Source: Planctomycetaceae bacterium (GTDB taxonomy: Bacteria; Planctomycetota; Planctomycetia; Planctomycetales; Planctomycetaceae). Taken from it: DNA of 14,095 nucleotides. The stretch lies in contig JAGQQB010000042.1 of assembly GCA_020426425.1 (NCBI GenBank), positions 1-14,095 on the forward strand, in the 5' to 3' direction. Position numbers and translations under genes: made by a program. Below are positions 7,208 through 14,095 of this stretch, in pieces. The first letter of the stretch is position 1. Each line of letters begins with the position of its first letter. A model generated the notes under the pieces. That model was not told the DNA's origin, ran no database searches, and worked only from the letters and a program-made list of their open reading frames with translations.

Positions 7208-7238
7208 TTGCGGACCAGGCTGACTTCCTGGTCCGTAA
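7208..7238. repeat. Stem-loop, 12-bp stem
   Basis: CGGACCAGG (7211-7219) and CCTGGTCCG (7227-7235) are perfect complements with a 7-base loop CTGACTT; TTG/TAA extends the stem by three more pairs including one G-T. It lies in the 379-bp region between the DUF1559 stop (7398) and the FHA start (7018). Neither strand has a following U-run, so it is not a classical terminator. It could end or protect the DUF1559 mRNA. The rest of 7239-7397 shows nothing I can name. Confidence 0.5.
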
Positions 7239-7397
7239 TGGATTCGCGGACGAGATCGCATGACGATTGAGAGATTCAACATCAGCAGTGTCTGGATTCC
7301 GCATCGTTTGCGGTCGACTGATGTGACAACAGCGGCCCAGGTGGCCTTCGGTCAGCGTTCTGGCGCAACGGACCGACAGGTCGCGAATGTCGCTCGA

Positions 7398-8357
7398 TCA
7401 GAACTCGCCGGTGAGGTCACCATCGGCCATTTGCGCGAGATTGGCGAGGACTTGCGCTTGAATGTTTTCACTCAGGAACCGAACGCTGCCATCAGCAATC
7501 GCGAAATGGGCACCACCGGCATGTTCACTCGAAAAGCCCGCTCGACTTGAGTTCGCTCCGCCGTTGCTCAAGCCATTGATTTGAAACACGTTCAAGTTTC
7601 CTCCGGGAACAATCGTTCCGGCACTCCCCAGGACTAGATGGGCGCCTGTGTCATTCGAGCCGCGAAGCACTCCCGGCGGGACGGCGTACCAGGTGGCTTG
7701 ACACTCAATGGGCGTTGGCAGAGACCAGTCTCTCGCCAGGGAGACCCGCTCCCCCAGACACAAGGTGTTGGACATTCCGTCCGAGATATTGTTCGGTTGG
7801 ACCCAACTGTTGCGATAGAACATTCCCGCACCTTGCGGAGCCCCTGGTGCTGTGCTGAGAACTCCCACCCCGTAGACGCCGACGTAGTTGCTCGTCGCCA
7901 AATTGTACGTTCCGACGGAACCGCTGATGACGAATGTCGCTCCTCCATGGTCTGATGGGCAACGAAAGGCGGGCATGGTGTTACCGCCGAGTTTCAAGTT
8001 TGGCGGGTCGATGGCGTTGCCATTCAGGTTGATCGCGTCGAGCAGATGGCGTTGATCGACAAACTCCAGCAACAATGTGCTCCAGGCGAACCCGGAACCA
8101 GTTTCGAGGTTCGGAGGATCGAGCGGAGCGACATCACGCGCGAGATATCCGGGGGGAAAGGCATGATGCATGTTGTCGTAGTTGTGCAGCGCCAGCACGA
8201 GTTGCTTGAGGTTGTTCTTGCACTGGGTCCGTCGGGCCGCTTCGCGCGCCTGGGTCACTGCCGGGAGCAGCAGGGCAATGAGAATCCCCACGATGGCCAG
8301 CACAATCGCCAGTTCTATCAACGAGAAAGCGCGCGGGTGGCTGCGAGGAATGGACAT
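7398..8357 (-). CDS. DUF1559 prepilin-like protein (H-x9-DG type)
   Basis: A 319-residue protein with a type IV pilin/type II secretion-like N-terminus: a short basic leader (1-10), then FSLIELAIVLAIVGILIAL as the hydrophobic helix with Glu at mature position 5, followed by an amphipathic stretch (VTQAREAARRTQCKNNLKQL). The body is a DUF1559 (SBP_bac_10) domain. The C-terminus carries the H279-x9-D289-G290 motif (HAGGAHFAIADG) used to name these proteins in planctomycetes, where they are found in many copies per genome; their role is not known. The residue before the predicted cleavage site is Ala, not the usual Gly. The open frame reaches back to 8516, but that part overlaps the ROK gene and has no family similarity, so the ATG at 8357 is used. 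It lies 130 bp downstream of ROK. Confidence 0.93.
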   Translation of the reverse strand: MSIPRSHPRAFSLIELAIVLAIVGILIALLLPAVTQAREAARRTQCKNNLKQLVLALHNYDNMHHAFPPGYLARDVAPLDPPNLETGSGFAWSTLLLEFVDQRHLLDAINLNGNAIDPPNLKLGGNTMPAFRCPSDHGGATFVISGSVGTYNLATSNYVGVYGVGVLSTAPGAPQGAGMFYRNSWVQPNNISDGMSNTLCLGERVSLARDWSLPTPIECQATWYAVPPGVLRGSNDTGAHLVLGSAGTIVPGGNLNVFQINGLSNGGANSSRAGFSSEHAGGAHFAIADGSVRFLSENIQAQVLANLAQMADGDLTGEF

Positions 8358-8387
8358 AACGACTTGCGGTCCTGAAGGTTCCAGCCG

Positions 8388-8408
8388 ACGGTCAGGGCAG
8401 GTGACCGT
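8388..8408. repeat. Stem-loop upstream of the DUF1559 gene
   Basis: ACGGTCA (8388-8394) and TGACCGT (8402-8408) are perfect 7-bp complements around a 7-base loop. The element lies between the ROK stop and the DUF1559 start, about 30 bases before the latter. No U-run follows on the minus strand. It could lie in the leader of the DUF1559 mRNA or be a weak processing/termination site. Confidence 0.35.
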
Positions 8409-8487
8409 GAACGAAAGGAGACGGAGGTCCAACGCGATCAGACGACTTCGCGACACATACGTTCGACCGAGCCAGATCGTTGGCGCA

Positions 8488-9444
8488 TTATTCCAAACCG
8501 CGTGCGGCGAGGGCAATGGCTCCTAACACGCCAGCATCGCTGCCGAGGTCCGAGGGTTCGATTCGCACGGTGTCCGGTGAAATCATCCGCACGCGACGCC
8601 GCACCTGATTCCGCACGCGATCGAACAGCACGTCGCCAATTTTGGCGACACCGCCGCCGAGAATCACCAAATCAGGATGCAGGGTGACCATGACATTGGC
8701 CACAGCGGTACCAATGTCATCGGCGGCACAATGAATGGCATCCAGCACTGGCTCGTCGTGCTCGGCCGCCTGGGACATGAGTTCCGCTGTCACCCGGGCA
8801 GGATCGCCCTCCACAAGTTCGTGCAGGTGTGGAGCAAGGCCCATCAGCATCAGGCGAATACCTTCGGCGGCGAGCGCAGTTCCGCTGGCGAGTGTTTCCA
8901 GACAACCGTGATTGCCGCAACCACACATGGGGCCATTGGGATCGATCGTCTGGTGACCCAATTCCCCTGCGGCGCCGAGCGGACCCAGACGCAGTTTGCC
9001 ATCGATCACCACACCACCACCGATGCCCGTGCCAATCGCGATGAACACCATGGTGCTTGCTTCGCGTCCACGACCATAGGTCAGTTCGCCCAGGGTTGCG
9101 GTCCGCACATCGTTGAGCAACCGAACTGGACAGCCAAGAGCGTTCGACAGAATTTCCGCAGCAGGGATGTCGATCCAATGCGTGGTGAGGTTGGGCAGGA
9201 AGCGAGTGATGCCATGCCTGAAGTCCACCAGTCCGGGGACACCCATGCCCAATGAAGTCGGCTCCCGACCGAGTTCCTCGGCCATTTTTTGAACCATGTC
9301 AGCGATCCGGTCCAGAACGTCTTGTGGGCCGGCATGCGAATCGGTCGGAATGCGGCGATGGAGTGCGATGCTGCCATCGAGGTTGGCAAAGATGCACTTA
9401 ATGGACGTCCCGCCTAGATCGACTCCGGCATACAACTCACTCAT
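8488..9444 (-). CDS. ROK family sugar kinase (probable glucokinase)
   Basis: A 318-residue cytoplasmic ROK-family protein. The N-terminal phosphate-binding motif is DLGGTSIK (9-16). The catalytic aspartate is D112 in LLNDVRTATLGE. A second phosphate loop is IGTGIGGG (137-144). The ROK signature and zinc site are intact: GELGH (160-164) with H164, and C174, C176 and C181 in MCGCGNHGC. There is no N-terminal helix-turn-helix, so it is a kinase, not an XylR/NagC-type repressor. The likely reaction is ATP-dependent phosphorylation of glucose at C6, though N-acetylmannosamine, allose and fructose kinases share the fold and the sugar is not proven. It is 181 bp downstream of the helicase gene and 130 bp upstream of DUF1559 on the same strand. 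Confidence 0.92.
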   Translation of the reverse strand: MSELYAGVDLGGTSIKCIFANLDGSIALHRRIPTDSHAGPQDVLDRIADMVQKMAEELGREPTSLGMGVPGLVDFRHGITRFLPNLTTHWIDIPAAEILSNALGCPVRLLNDVRTATLGELTYGRGREASTMVFIAIGTGIGGGVVIDGKLRLGPLGAAGELGHQTIDPNGPMCGCGNHGCLETLASGTALAAEGIRLMLMGLAPHLHELVEGDPARVTAELMSQAAEHDEPVLDAIHCAADDIGTAVANVMVTLHPDLVILGGGVAKIGDVLFDRVRNQVRRRVRMISPDTVRIEPSDLGSDAGVLGAIALAARGLE

Positions 9445-9549
9445 GACACTGTACCTGCTTCCGTGATCCCCGGTGCGGCGCTACTGACCGTATTGTGGAA
9501 TGGAGGAGCAACTTTGGCCAGTGGTCGCATGCCAGGGACTGCATTGGAC

Positions 9550-9574
9550 GCGCAGTAGCCGGCGGCTATCGCGC
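9550..9574 (-). terminator. Imperfect stem-loop downstream of the helicase gene
   Basis: GCGCAGTAGCC (9550-9560) pairs with GGCTATCGCGC (9564-9574) over a three-base loop, with one G-T pair and one A-C mismatch. It begins about 50 bp after the helicase stop, in the 181-bp gap before ROK. A second small hairpin, CAGGT-GTG-ACCTG, lies at 9596-9608. Neither is followed by a U-run on the minus strand, so termination here would be Rho-dependent or partial. Confidence 0.3.
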
Positions 9575-9625
9575 CAGCATCGCAACTGAGTCGAGCAGGT
9601 GTGACCTGTTTGGCGGAGTCTCGCG

Positions 9626-10873
9626 CTAATCGAGTTCGTCGAGAATGGAGTCCCAGTCTTCCTCGTTATGGGCGAATCCGGTCTGGATTTCTTCATCGTC
9701 CACGTGGAGCCGCTGCTCTTCCTGGAACGCGTCGTAGCCGCCAAAGCGGTATTCCTTGAGCAGCTTGTTGATGCGTATTTCGATGCGCGTCAACTCGCCT
9801 CCTTGTTCGGGCGTGACAAAGGTGAATGCACGGCCAACTTCTGTGGAGGACATCCGTCCGGTCCGACCGACGCGATGCACGTAGTCGTCGTGGTATTCGG
9901 GGATGTCGTAGTTGACGATGTGGGAAATGCCGCTGACATCAATACCACGACCAACAACGTCGGTCGCGATGACGAGCCGCGCTTCACCGGAGCGAAGCTT
10001 CTTCATCACTTTGTCGCGTGTTCGCTGCGGCAGATCTCCGTGAATGGCTGCCACGTCCGGAAGGCGACGGCGAACTTTGTTGTAGATATCGTCTGCCCCG
10101 CGCTTGGTGCGGCAGAAGACGACCACCTGCTTGGGACGCTCTTTGAGCAGTAGCTTCATCAACAAGCCGAACTTCTTATGCGCTTCAACCGTGCAGTAGA
10201 ACTGTTCGACGTTATCGGTTGCGACATGGTCGACCGACAGATCGACCCGCTGTGGTTCGCGCATGTACCGCAAAGCCAGTCGCTCGACCGGTTCCGGCAA
10301 TGTGGCGGAGAGCAACAGCGTCTGGCGTTCTTTCGGGCAGCGTCGCAGAATGCGTTCGATCTCTGGACGAAAGCCGATGTCGAGCATGCGGTCTGCTTCG
10401 TCAAGTACGGCGATGCGCAGCTTGTCGAGCTTGAGTGTGCCCCGTTGCAGGTGATCGATTACCCGGCCGGGTGTGCCGATCACAATCTGTGGGTAGCGAT
10501 GCAGCGCGCTAATCTGCGGCTTCAGCGGCTTTCCGCCCACAAGTAAGACCGGGTCCGTGGGGAATTCGCTGGACAGCCGAGTACATTCGGCGGCCACCTG
10601 TTCGCTGAGTTCCCGCGTTGGCGAGAGCACCAGGGCTTGCACGTCCTGCTGAGTGAGGTCGATTGTCTCCAGGATTGGAATCACGAACGCGGCGGTCTTG
10701 CCGGTACCGGTCCGCGCCTGTCCAATCGCATCCTGGCCGGTGATGGCGACGGGAATGAAGTGCGCCTGAATCGGGGTGGCATACGTGAAGCCGACGCCCT
10801 GGATGGCCCGCATCATTCGTTCGCTCAGGCCCAGCGATTCGAATGGGGGCTGTTCTTCTTCGTGTTTGTTCAT
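9626..10873 (-). CDS. DEAD-box ATP-dependent RNA helicase (RhlE-like)
   Basis: A 415-residue helicase with both RecA-like domains and short flanks. Motifs in order: Q motif (F11...TPIQ at 33-36), motif I ARTGTGKT (53-60), Ia PTRELSEQ (85-92), TPGR (134-137), motif II DEAD (158-161), motif III SAT (189-191), VFCRTKRGAD (252-261), motif V ATDVVGRGIDV (303-313) and motif VI HRVGRTGR (333-340). Motif V has Gly where most DEAD-box proteins have Ala (ARGID). The C-terminal tail (about 385-415) is acidic, not the long basic extension of CsdA or DbpA, so RNA target specificity cannot be read from it. Such proteins remodel RNA in ribosome assembly, cold adaptation or degradosomes. A 7-bp hairpin sits directly before the start codon. 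It lies 83 bp downstream of xylA. Confidence 0.96.
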   Translation of the reverse strand: MNKHEEEQPPFESLGLSERMMRAIQGVGFTYATPIQAHFIPVAITGQDAIGQARTGTGKTAAFVIPILETIDLTQQDVQALVLSPTRELSEQVAAECTRLSSEFPTDPVLLVGGKPLKPQISALHRYPQIVIGTPGRVIDHLQRGTLKLDKLRIAVLDEADRMLDIGFRPEIERILRRCPKERQTLLLSATLPEPVERLALRYMREPQRVDLSVDHVATDNVEQFYCTVEAHKKFGLLMKLLLKERPKQVVVFCRTKRGADDIYNKVRRRLPDVAAIHGDLPQRTRDKVMKKLRSGEARLVIATDVVGRGIDVSGISHIVNYDIPEYHDDYVHRVGRTGRMSSTEVGRAFTFVTPEQGGELTRIEIRINKLLKEYRFGGYDAFQEEQRLHVDDEEIQTGFAHNEEDWDSILDELD

Positions 10874-10877
10874 AATG

Positions 10878-10897
10878 ACTTTCGCAGGGCCGAAAGT
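10878..10897 (-). promoter_or_regulatory. RNA hairpin over the helicase ribosome-binding region
   Basis: ACTTTCG (10878-10884) and CGAAAGT (10891-10897) are perfect 7-bp complements with a 6-base loop. In the minus-strand mRNA the stem ends four bases before the ATG at 10873, so it would cover the place where a Shine-Dalgarno sits. Confidence 0.4.
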
Positions 10898-10956
10898 ACC
10901 GGTGGCAAGTCGTCTGCTCCAGGGCGACCTGCCATCAGCGGTGCGAGTTTCGCGCC

Positions 10957-12270
10957 CTACAGGTATTGGTTGATCAGGTTTTCAATCCATTCCTGCCGAC
11001 CACTTTCGTTGGGGGCTGATTCCCCCTTCTCCAGCATGTAGGCTTCCAGATCGGCGAATGTGGCGGAGCCGTCCTCAATTTTTGCGCCGATGCCAGAATC
11101 GAAACTGCGGTAGCGTTGGGCGACGAAGTCACTCAACACACCATCGGCCCGAATGGCGGCAGCGATTTTCGCACCCCGGGCAAACGCATCCATCCCGCCA
11201 ATGTGGGCGTGGAACAGGTCGACCGGATCGAAACTTTCGCGACGCACTTTGGCATCGAAGTTGGTGCCACCGCTGCCGAGTCCCTGCTGTTCGAGCAGTA
11301 CGAGCATGATCTGTGTGGCGAGGTAGATGTCGGTGGGGAACTGGTCGGTATCCCAGCCCAGCAGCAAATCGCCGGTATTGGCGTCAATGGAGCCCAGAGC
11401 GTTGTGGATGCGGGCCAGTTCCAGTTCATGCATCATCGTGTGACCAGCCAGCGTGGCGTGGTTGGTCTCGATGTTCAGCTTCACGATTCCGTCCAGGCCG
11501 TTGCGGCCAATGAAGTTCAGGCAGGTGGCAGCATCAAAGTCGTACTGATGCTTGGTCGGCTCTTTCGGCTTGGGTTCAAACAGGAACTGGCCGGTGAAGC
11601 CGATCGACTTTGCATGGTCATGAGCGAGATGCATGAACCGGGCCAAGTGGTCGAGTTCCCGCTGCATGTTGGTGTTGTACAGATTGTGGTATCCCTCACG
11701 ACCACCCCAGAAGACGTAATTCTCACCGCCGAGTTCATGGGTGACTTCGATGGCTTTCTTTACCTGGGCGGCAGCAAAGGCGAAGACATCGGCATTGCAG
11801 CTGGTCGCCGCACCATGCATAAAGCGGGGATTGCTGAACAGGTTCGCGGTTCCCCACAGCAGCTTGATGCCGGTTTCCGCCTGCTTATCCTTGAGTTTGG
11901 CGGCGATTTGGTCGAGCACGGCGTTCGTTTCCCGGAGCGTCGATCGCTCTGGGGCAATGTCACGATCGTGCCAACAGTAGAACGGGGCACCGAGCTTGCT
12001 GATGAATTCGAATGCGACATCGACGCGCTTCAGGGCGTTTTCGACGGAATCGGACCCATCATCCCAGGGGCGGACCAGTGTGGCGGACCCGAAGGGATCG
12101 GTCCCGGTGCCACGGAAGGTGTGCCAGTAGCAGACACTGAACCGAAACAGATCCCGCATCGTCTGGCCTTCCACAACCTCTTCCGGGTTATAGTGTTTGA
12201 ACGCCAGAGGGTTCTTGGACTGCGGGCCTTCGTATTGGATCTGCTGGATTTCGGGAAAGTATTCAGCCAT
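10957..12270 (-). CDS. xylA: Xylose isomerase
   Basis: A 437-residue class II xylose isomerase, near-identical in length to the E. coli enzyme (440). It interconverts D-xylose and D-xylulose, and D-glucose and D-fructose more slowly, in the cytoplasm as a tetramer with two divalent metals. All active-site residues are in place and on E. coli numbering: H101 and D104 in WHDRD, E232 and K234 in FEPKPKEP, E268 and H271 in IETNH, D296, D307 and D309 in WDTDQ, and D339 in NFDAK. The start ATG at 12270 gives the standard N-terminus. No xylulokinase or xylose transporter gene is adjacent. A promoter candidate lies about 60-85 bases upstream. The helicase gene follows after 83 bp and may be read through. 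Confidence 0.98.
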   Translation of the reverse strand: MAEYFPEIQQIQYEGPQSKNPLAFKHYNPEEVVEGQTMRDLFRFSVCYWHTFRGTGTDPFGSATLVRPWDDGSDSVENALKRVDVAFEFISKLGAPFYCWHDRDIAPERSTLRETNAVLDQIAAKLKDKQAETGIKLLWGTANLFSNPRFMHGAATSCNADVFAFAAAQVKKAIEVTHELGGENYVFWGGREGYHNLYNTNMQRELDHLARFMHLAHDHAKSIGFTGQFLFEPKPKEPTKHQYDFDAATCLNFIGRNGLDGIVKLNIETNHATLAGHTMMHELELARIHNALGSIDANTGDLLLGWDTDQFPTDIYLATQIMLVLLEQQGLGSGGTNFDAKVRRESFDPVDLFHAHIGGMDAFARGAKIAAAIRADGVLSDFVAQRYRSFDSGIGAKIEDGSATFADLEAYMLEKGESAPNESGRQEWIENLINQYL

Positions 12271-12329
12271 GGTGTAAGTTTACGCTTTGCTTAAGCCCAA
12301 CGGTTACGGGAGGTTGATTCCAATCCTGC

Positions 12330-12357
12330 ATTCTAGCGTACGCGGCGGGTCAGGCAA
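12330..12357 (-). promoter_or_regulatory. Sigma-70-like promoter candidate for xylA
   Basis: On the minus strand TTGCCT (12357-12352), four of six to the -35 consensus, is followed after 16 bp by TAGAAT (12335-12330), five of six to the -10 consensus. The leader to the ATG at 12270 would be about 50 bases. A short GTAA-GT-TTAC dyad lies in the leader at 12273-12282. Confidence 0.45.
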
Positions 12358-12489
12358 AGGATGGCAATTTGCAGGCTCGCAAAGTCGTGGAGCCTCAGGG
12401 GGACAGAGCCGCACACGAGGTCGCGGAGCTGCGAAGGGCGAATTCGCATGGTGAGCAACGTCGCGCCCCGGATGAGGACGCAGTCGGTA

Positions 12490-12522
12490 GGGCCGAATGA
12501 CTCCTCGCGGAGGCACCGGCCC
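12490..12522. repeat. Nested GC-rich stem-loop in the xylA/rnr intergenic region
   Basis: Outer arms GGGCCG (12490-12495) and CGGCCC (12517-12522) and inner arms CCTC (12503-12506) and GAGG (12510-12513) pair perfectly. This is the most structured part of the 415-bp divergent region 12271-12685. A TGACA-N5-TGTCA dyad follows at 12534-12548. Apart from the two promoter candidates I see no gene in this stretch. Confidence 0.35.
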
Positions 12523-12587
12523 CATTCAGCTCTTGACAGCTCATGTCATTCTAAGGACCGCGCTCACCTCGTCATCCTACTTCGCTG

Positions 12588-12616
12588 TTGACCGCTGGAC
12601 GTCAAAGCGTGATAAC
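12588..12616 (+). promoter_or_regulatory. Promoter candidate for rnr
   Basis: TTGACC (12588-12593), five of six to the -35 consensus, is followed after 17 bp by GATAAC (12611-12616), four of six to the -10 consensus. A start near 12622 would give a leader of about 64 bases to the ATG at 12686. Confidence 0.4.
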
Positions 12617-12685
12617 CGGTGGGTGGGCTGTGCTTGCTGCAGGCTTTATTCATCTCGTTTCACTTGATTGCCCCTCTCTTGCCAC

Positions 12686-14095
12686 ATGATCCGACAGCGC
12701 ATTCTGGAATTTGTTCAGCAGCCTGAGTATCGGCCGATGAAGCCGCAGTCGCTGCAGAAGAAACTGGGGATCAAGAAGAGGGATCTCGAACGATTCCAAC
12801 GGGCGATCCAGGAGGCGCAGGCGGCAGGCGAGATTCGGATTTCCGCTGGTGGTCGTGTGCAAGCGGGCAAGCAGTCCGGTGGGCTGTGCGGCATTCTGCG
12901 ACGGAATTCCGCCGGTGATGGATTTGTCATTCTCCACGATCCTCGCCCTGGAGTGGCGAAGCCGGATGTGTTTGTGGACCGACGCGATCTGCGCGATGCC
13001 CAGACCGGCGATGAGGTGCTGATCGAACTAACCAGTCGGCGTCGCTCGGGCGGGCAGCGGTGCGGTGTGGTTATGAAGGTGCTTGAACGACGGACCAACG
13101 TGTTCGTCGGCACGTACTTCGAAGAGGAGGACGCAGGTTGGGTGCAGATCGACGGGAAGGACATTCCGCGACCCGTCTGGGTCGGTGATCCTGGCGCTAA
13201 GGGGGCGGTGGAAGGGGATAAGGTCGTCGTCGAGATGCTTCGGTTCCCGAATCATCTGCACGATGGAGAAGGGGTGTTGACCAAAGTTCTCGGTGATCGG
13301 GCCACTCCGGGAGTTGATACGCAAATGGTCATCCATCAGTTCGGTCTCCCGGACGAGTTCCCCGAACAGGTGCTCGACGAGGCCCGGCTCGAAGCGGAGA
13401 ACTTCAGCGAGGAACTGGAAGATCGGGAGGATCTCACCAAAGAGACGATCGTGACGATCGACCCTGTCGACGCTCGCGACTTCGACGACGCAATCTCCCT
13501 CACCCGGTCGGCGGAGGGGCACTGGCAACTGGGCGTGCATATCGCCGATGTTTCACACTTCGTGCAGCCAGGCACGGCGCTTGATCGGGAAGCGGAGAAG
13601 CGGGGGACGAGTGTCTATCTGCCGACCAAAGTCATCCCGATGCTGCCCGAGGTGATCTCGAACGGACTGGCGAGTTTGCAGGAGAAGCGATTGCGGTATG
13701 CGATTTCCTGCTTCATCGAGTTTTCGCCGGAGGGGATTCCGGTGCAGACCCGGTTCGCCCGATCGGCGATCAAGGTGACCAAGCGGTTCGCTTATGAAGA
13801 GGTGTTGCCGATTATTGAGGCGGAGCCAGGGACGGTCAAACATATCTCAGCGAAGGTTCGCAAGCTGCTCGGTGACATGCACGAACTGGCGATGCTGCTG
13901 CGACGCCGACGGTTTGAGCGCGGGGCACTGGAACTCGACATGCCTGAGGTCAAACTGCAACTCGATCAGGATCAGAAGGTGATCGGGGCTGTGCAGCGCG
14001 AGCATGATGCCAGCCATCAAATCATTGAAGAGTTCATGCTCGCGGCGAATATCGCGACCGCGACGGAACTAGACGATCGGCAGTACCTGTTCCTG
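12686..14095 (+). CDS. rnr: Ribonuclease R (partial, runs off right edge)
   Basis: The first 470 codons of an RNase II/R family 3'-5' exoribonuclease are present and still open at the window end. The N-terminus (about 1-60) is a winged-helix-like region (MIRQRILEFV...KKLGIKKRDLERF), which with the expected size favours RNase R over RNase II. Two cold-shock-like OB regions follow (about 65-135 and 140-205). The RNB catalytic domain starts near 235, with Asp ligands D259, D265, D267 and D268 in the DPVDARDFDDA motif, at the same spacing as the E. coli RNase II set. GVHIADVSHFV (283-293) and SVYLPTKVIPMLP (309-321) are further family stretches. The enzyme degrades structured RNA and takes part in rRNA and tmRNA quality control. 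The S1 domain and C-terminus lie outside the window. No Shine-Dalgarno is visible before the ATG; an in-frame TTG at 12668 is a possible alternative. Confidence 0.95.
   Translation, partial: MIRQRILEFVQQPEYRPMKPQSLQKKLGIKKRDLERFQRAIQEAQAAGEIRISAGGRVQAGKQSGGLCGILRRNSAGDGFVILHDPRPGVAKPDVFVDRRDLRDAQTGDEVLIELTSRRRSGGQRCGVVMKVLERRTNVFVGTYFEEEDAGWVQIDGKDIPRPVWVGDPGAKGAVEGDKVVVEMLRFPNHLHDGEGVLTKVLGDRATPGVDTQMVIHQFGLPDEFPEQVLDEARLEAENFSEELEDREDLTKETIVTIDPVDARDFDDAISLTRSAEGHWQLGVHIADVSHFVQPGTALDREAEKRGTSVYLPTKVIPMLPEVISNGLASLQEKRLRYAISCFIEFSPEGIPVQTRFARSAIKVTKRFAYEEVLPIIEAEPGTVKHISAKVRKLLGDMHELAMLLRRRRFERGALELDMPEVKLQLDQDQKVIGAVQREHDASHQIIEEFMLAANIATATELDDRQYLFL

Noticed and set aside
7260..7550. A 96-codon plus-strand open frame starting in the FHA/DUF1559 intergenic region.
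   Set aside because: Half of it is antisense to the DUF1559 C-terminus including the H-x9-DG motif; no Shine-Dalgarno and no family similarity seen.
8677..9255. A 192-codon plus-strand open frame opposite the ROK kinase.
   Set aside because: Antisense shadow of a gene whose catalytic and zinc motifs are intact.
11116..12294. A 392-codon plus-strand open frame opposite xylA.
   Set aside because: It is exactly antisense to a gene with a complete xylose isomerase active site. Long antisense frames of this kind arise from GC-rich codon use, and its translation shows no domain.
12304..12525. A 73-codon minus-strand open frame upstream of xylA.
   Set aside because: Pro/Arg-rich low-quality translation that covers the xylA promoter candidate; more likely non-coding.
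12533..12538. Perfect TTGACA as the -35 box of an rnr promoter.
   Set aside because: No acceptable -10 box lies 16-18 bp downstream; the TTGACC/GATAAC pair further on is better placed. The hexamer is part of the TGACA dyad instead.

Overview
The window looks like ordinary chromosome from a planctomycete (phylum level only; genus not determinable by eye). The grounds are a secreted Cys-type sulfatase of the iduronate-2-sulfatase kind, a DUF1559 prepilin-like protein ending in an H-x9-DG motif, a small N-terminal FHA protein, poor Shine-Dalgarno sequences at many starts, moderately high GC, and long antisense shadow frames. No phage, insertion sequence, tRNA, rRNA or CRISPR array was seen.

Layout. 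1-3583 (minus strand): a four-gene run transcribed right to left, with sulfatase, then a YfcE/MJ0936-type metallophosphoesterase, then a type II (MOFRL) glycerate kinase, then the first 33 codons of a probable secreted protein whose GTG start overlaps the kinase stop. 3584-3845: divergent intergenic region with two tracts of degenerate 7-bp repeats in opposite orientation. 3846-5345 (plus): an aldo/keto reductase and a DUF2784 membrane protein. 5370-7018 (minus): rsgA preceded by an FHA-domain gene with only 2 bp between them, driven by a good sigma-70-like promoter at about 7115-7143. 7398-12270 (minus): DUF1559 protein, ROK sugar kinase, DEAD-box RNA helicase and xylose isomerase, reading upstream from left to right. 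12686-14095 (plus): RNase R, running off the right edge.

How the genes may work together. XylA and the ROK kinase are sugar-entry enzymes, and glycerate kinase feeds glycerate to glycolysis. The sulfatase probably acts outside the cytoplasm on sulfated glycans. RsgA, the DEAD-box helicase and RNase R all act on ribosome assembly or RNA turnover. The FHA-RsgA pair suggests, without proving it, a link between Ser/Thr phosphorylation and ribosome maturation.

I did not find a clearly new biological system. The best leads are the inverted heptamer tracts, the FHA-rsgA pair with its GGGCCG-decorated promoter, and a hairpin placed over the helicase ribosome binding region.
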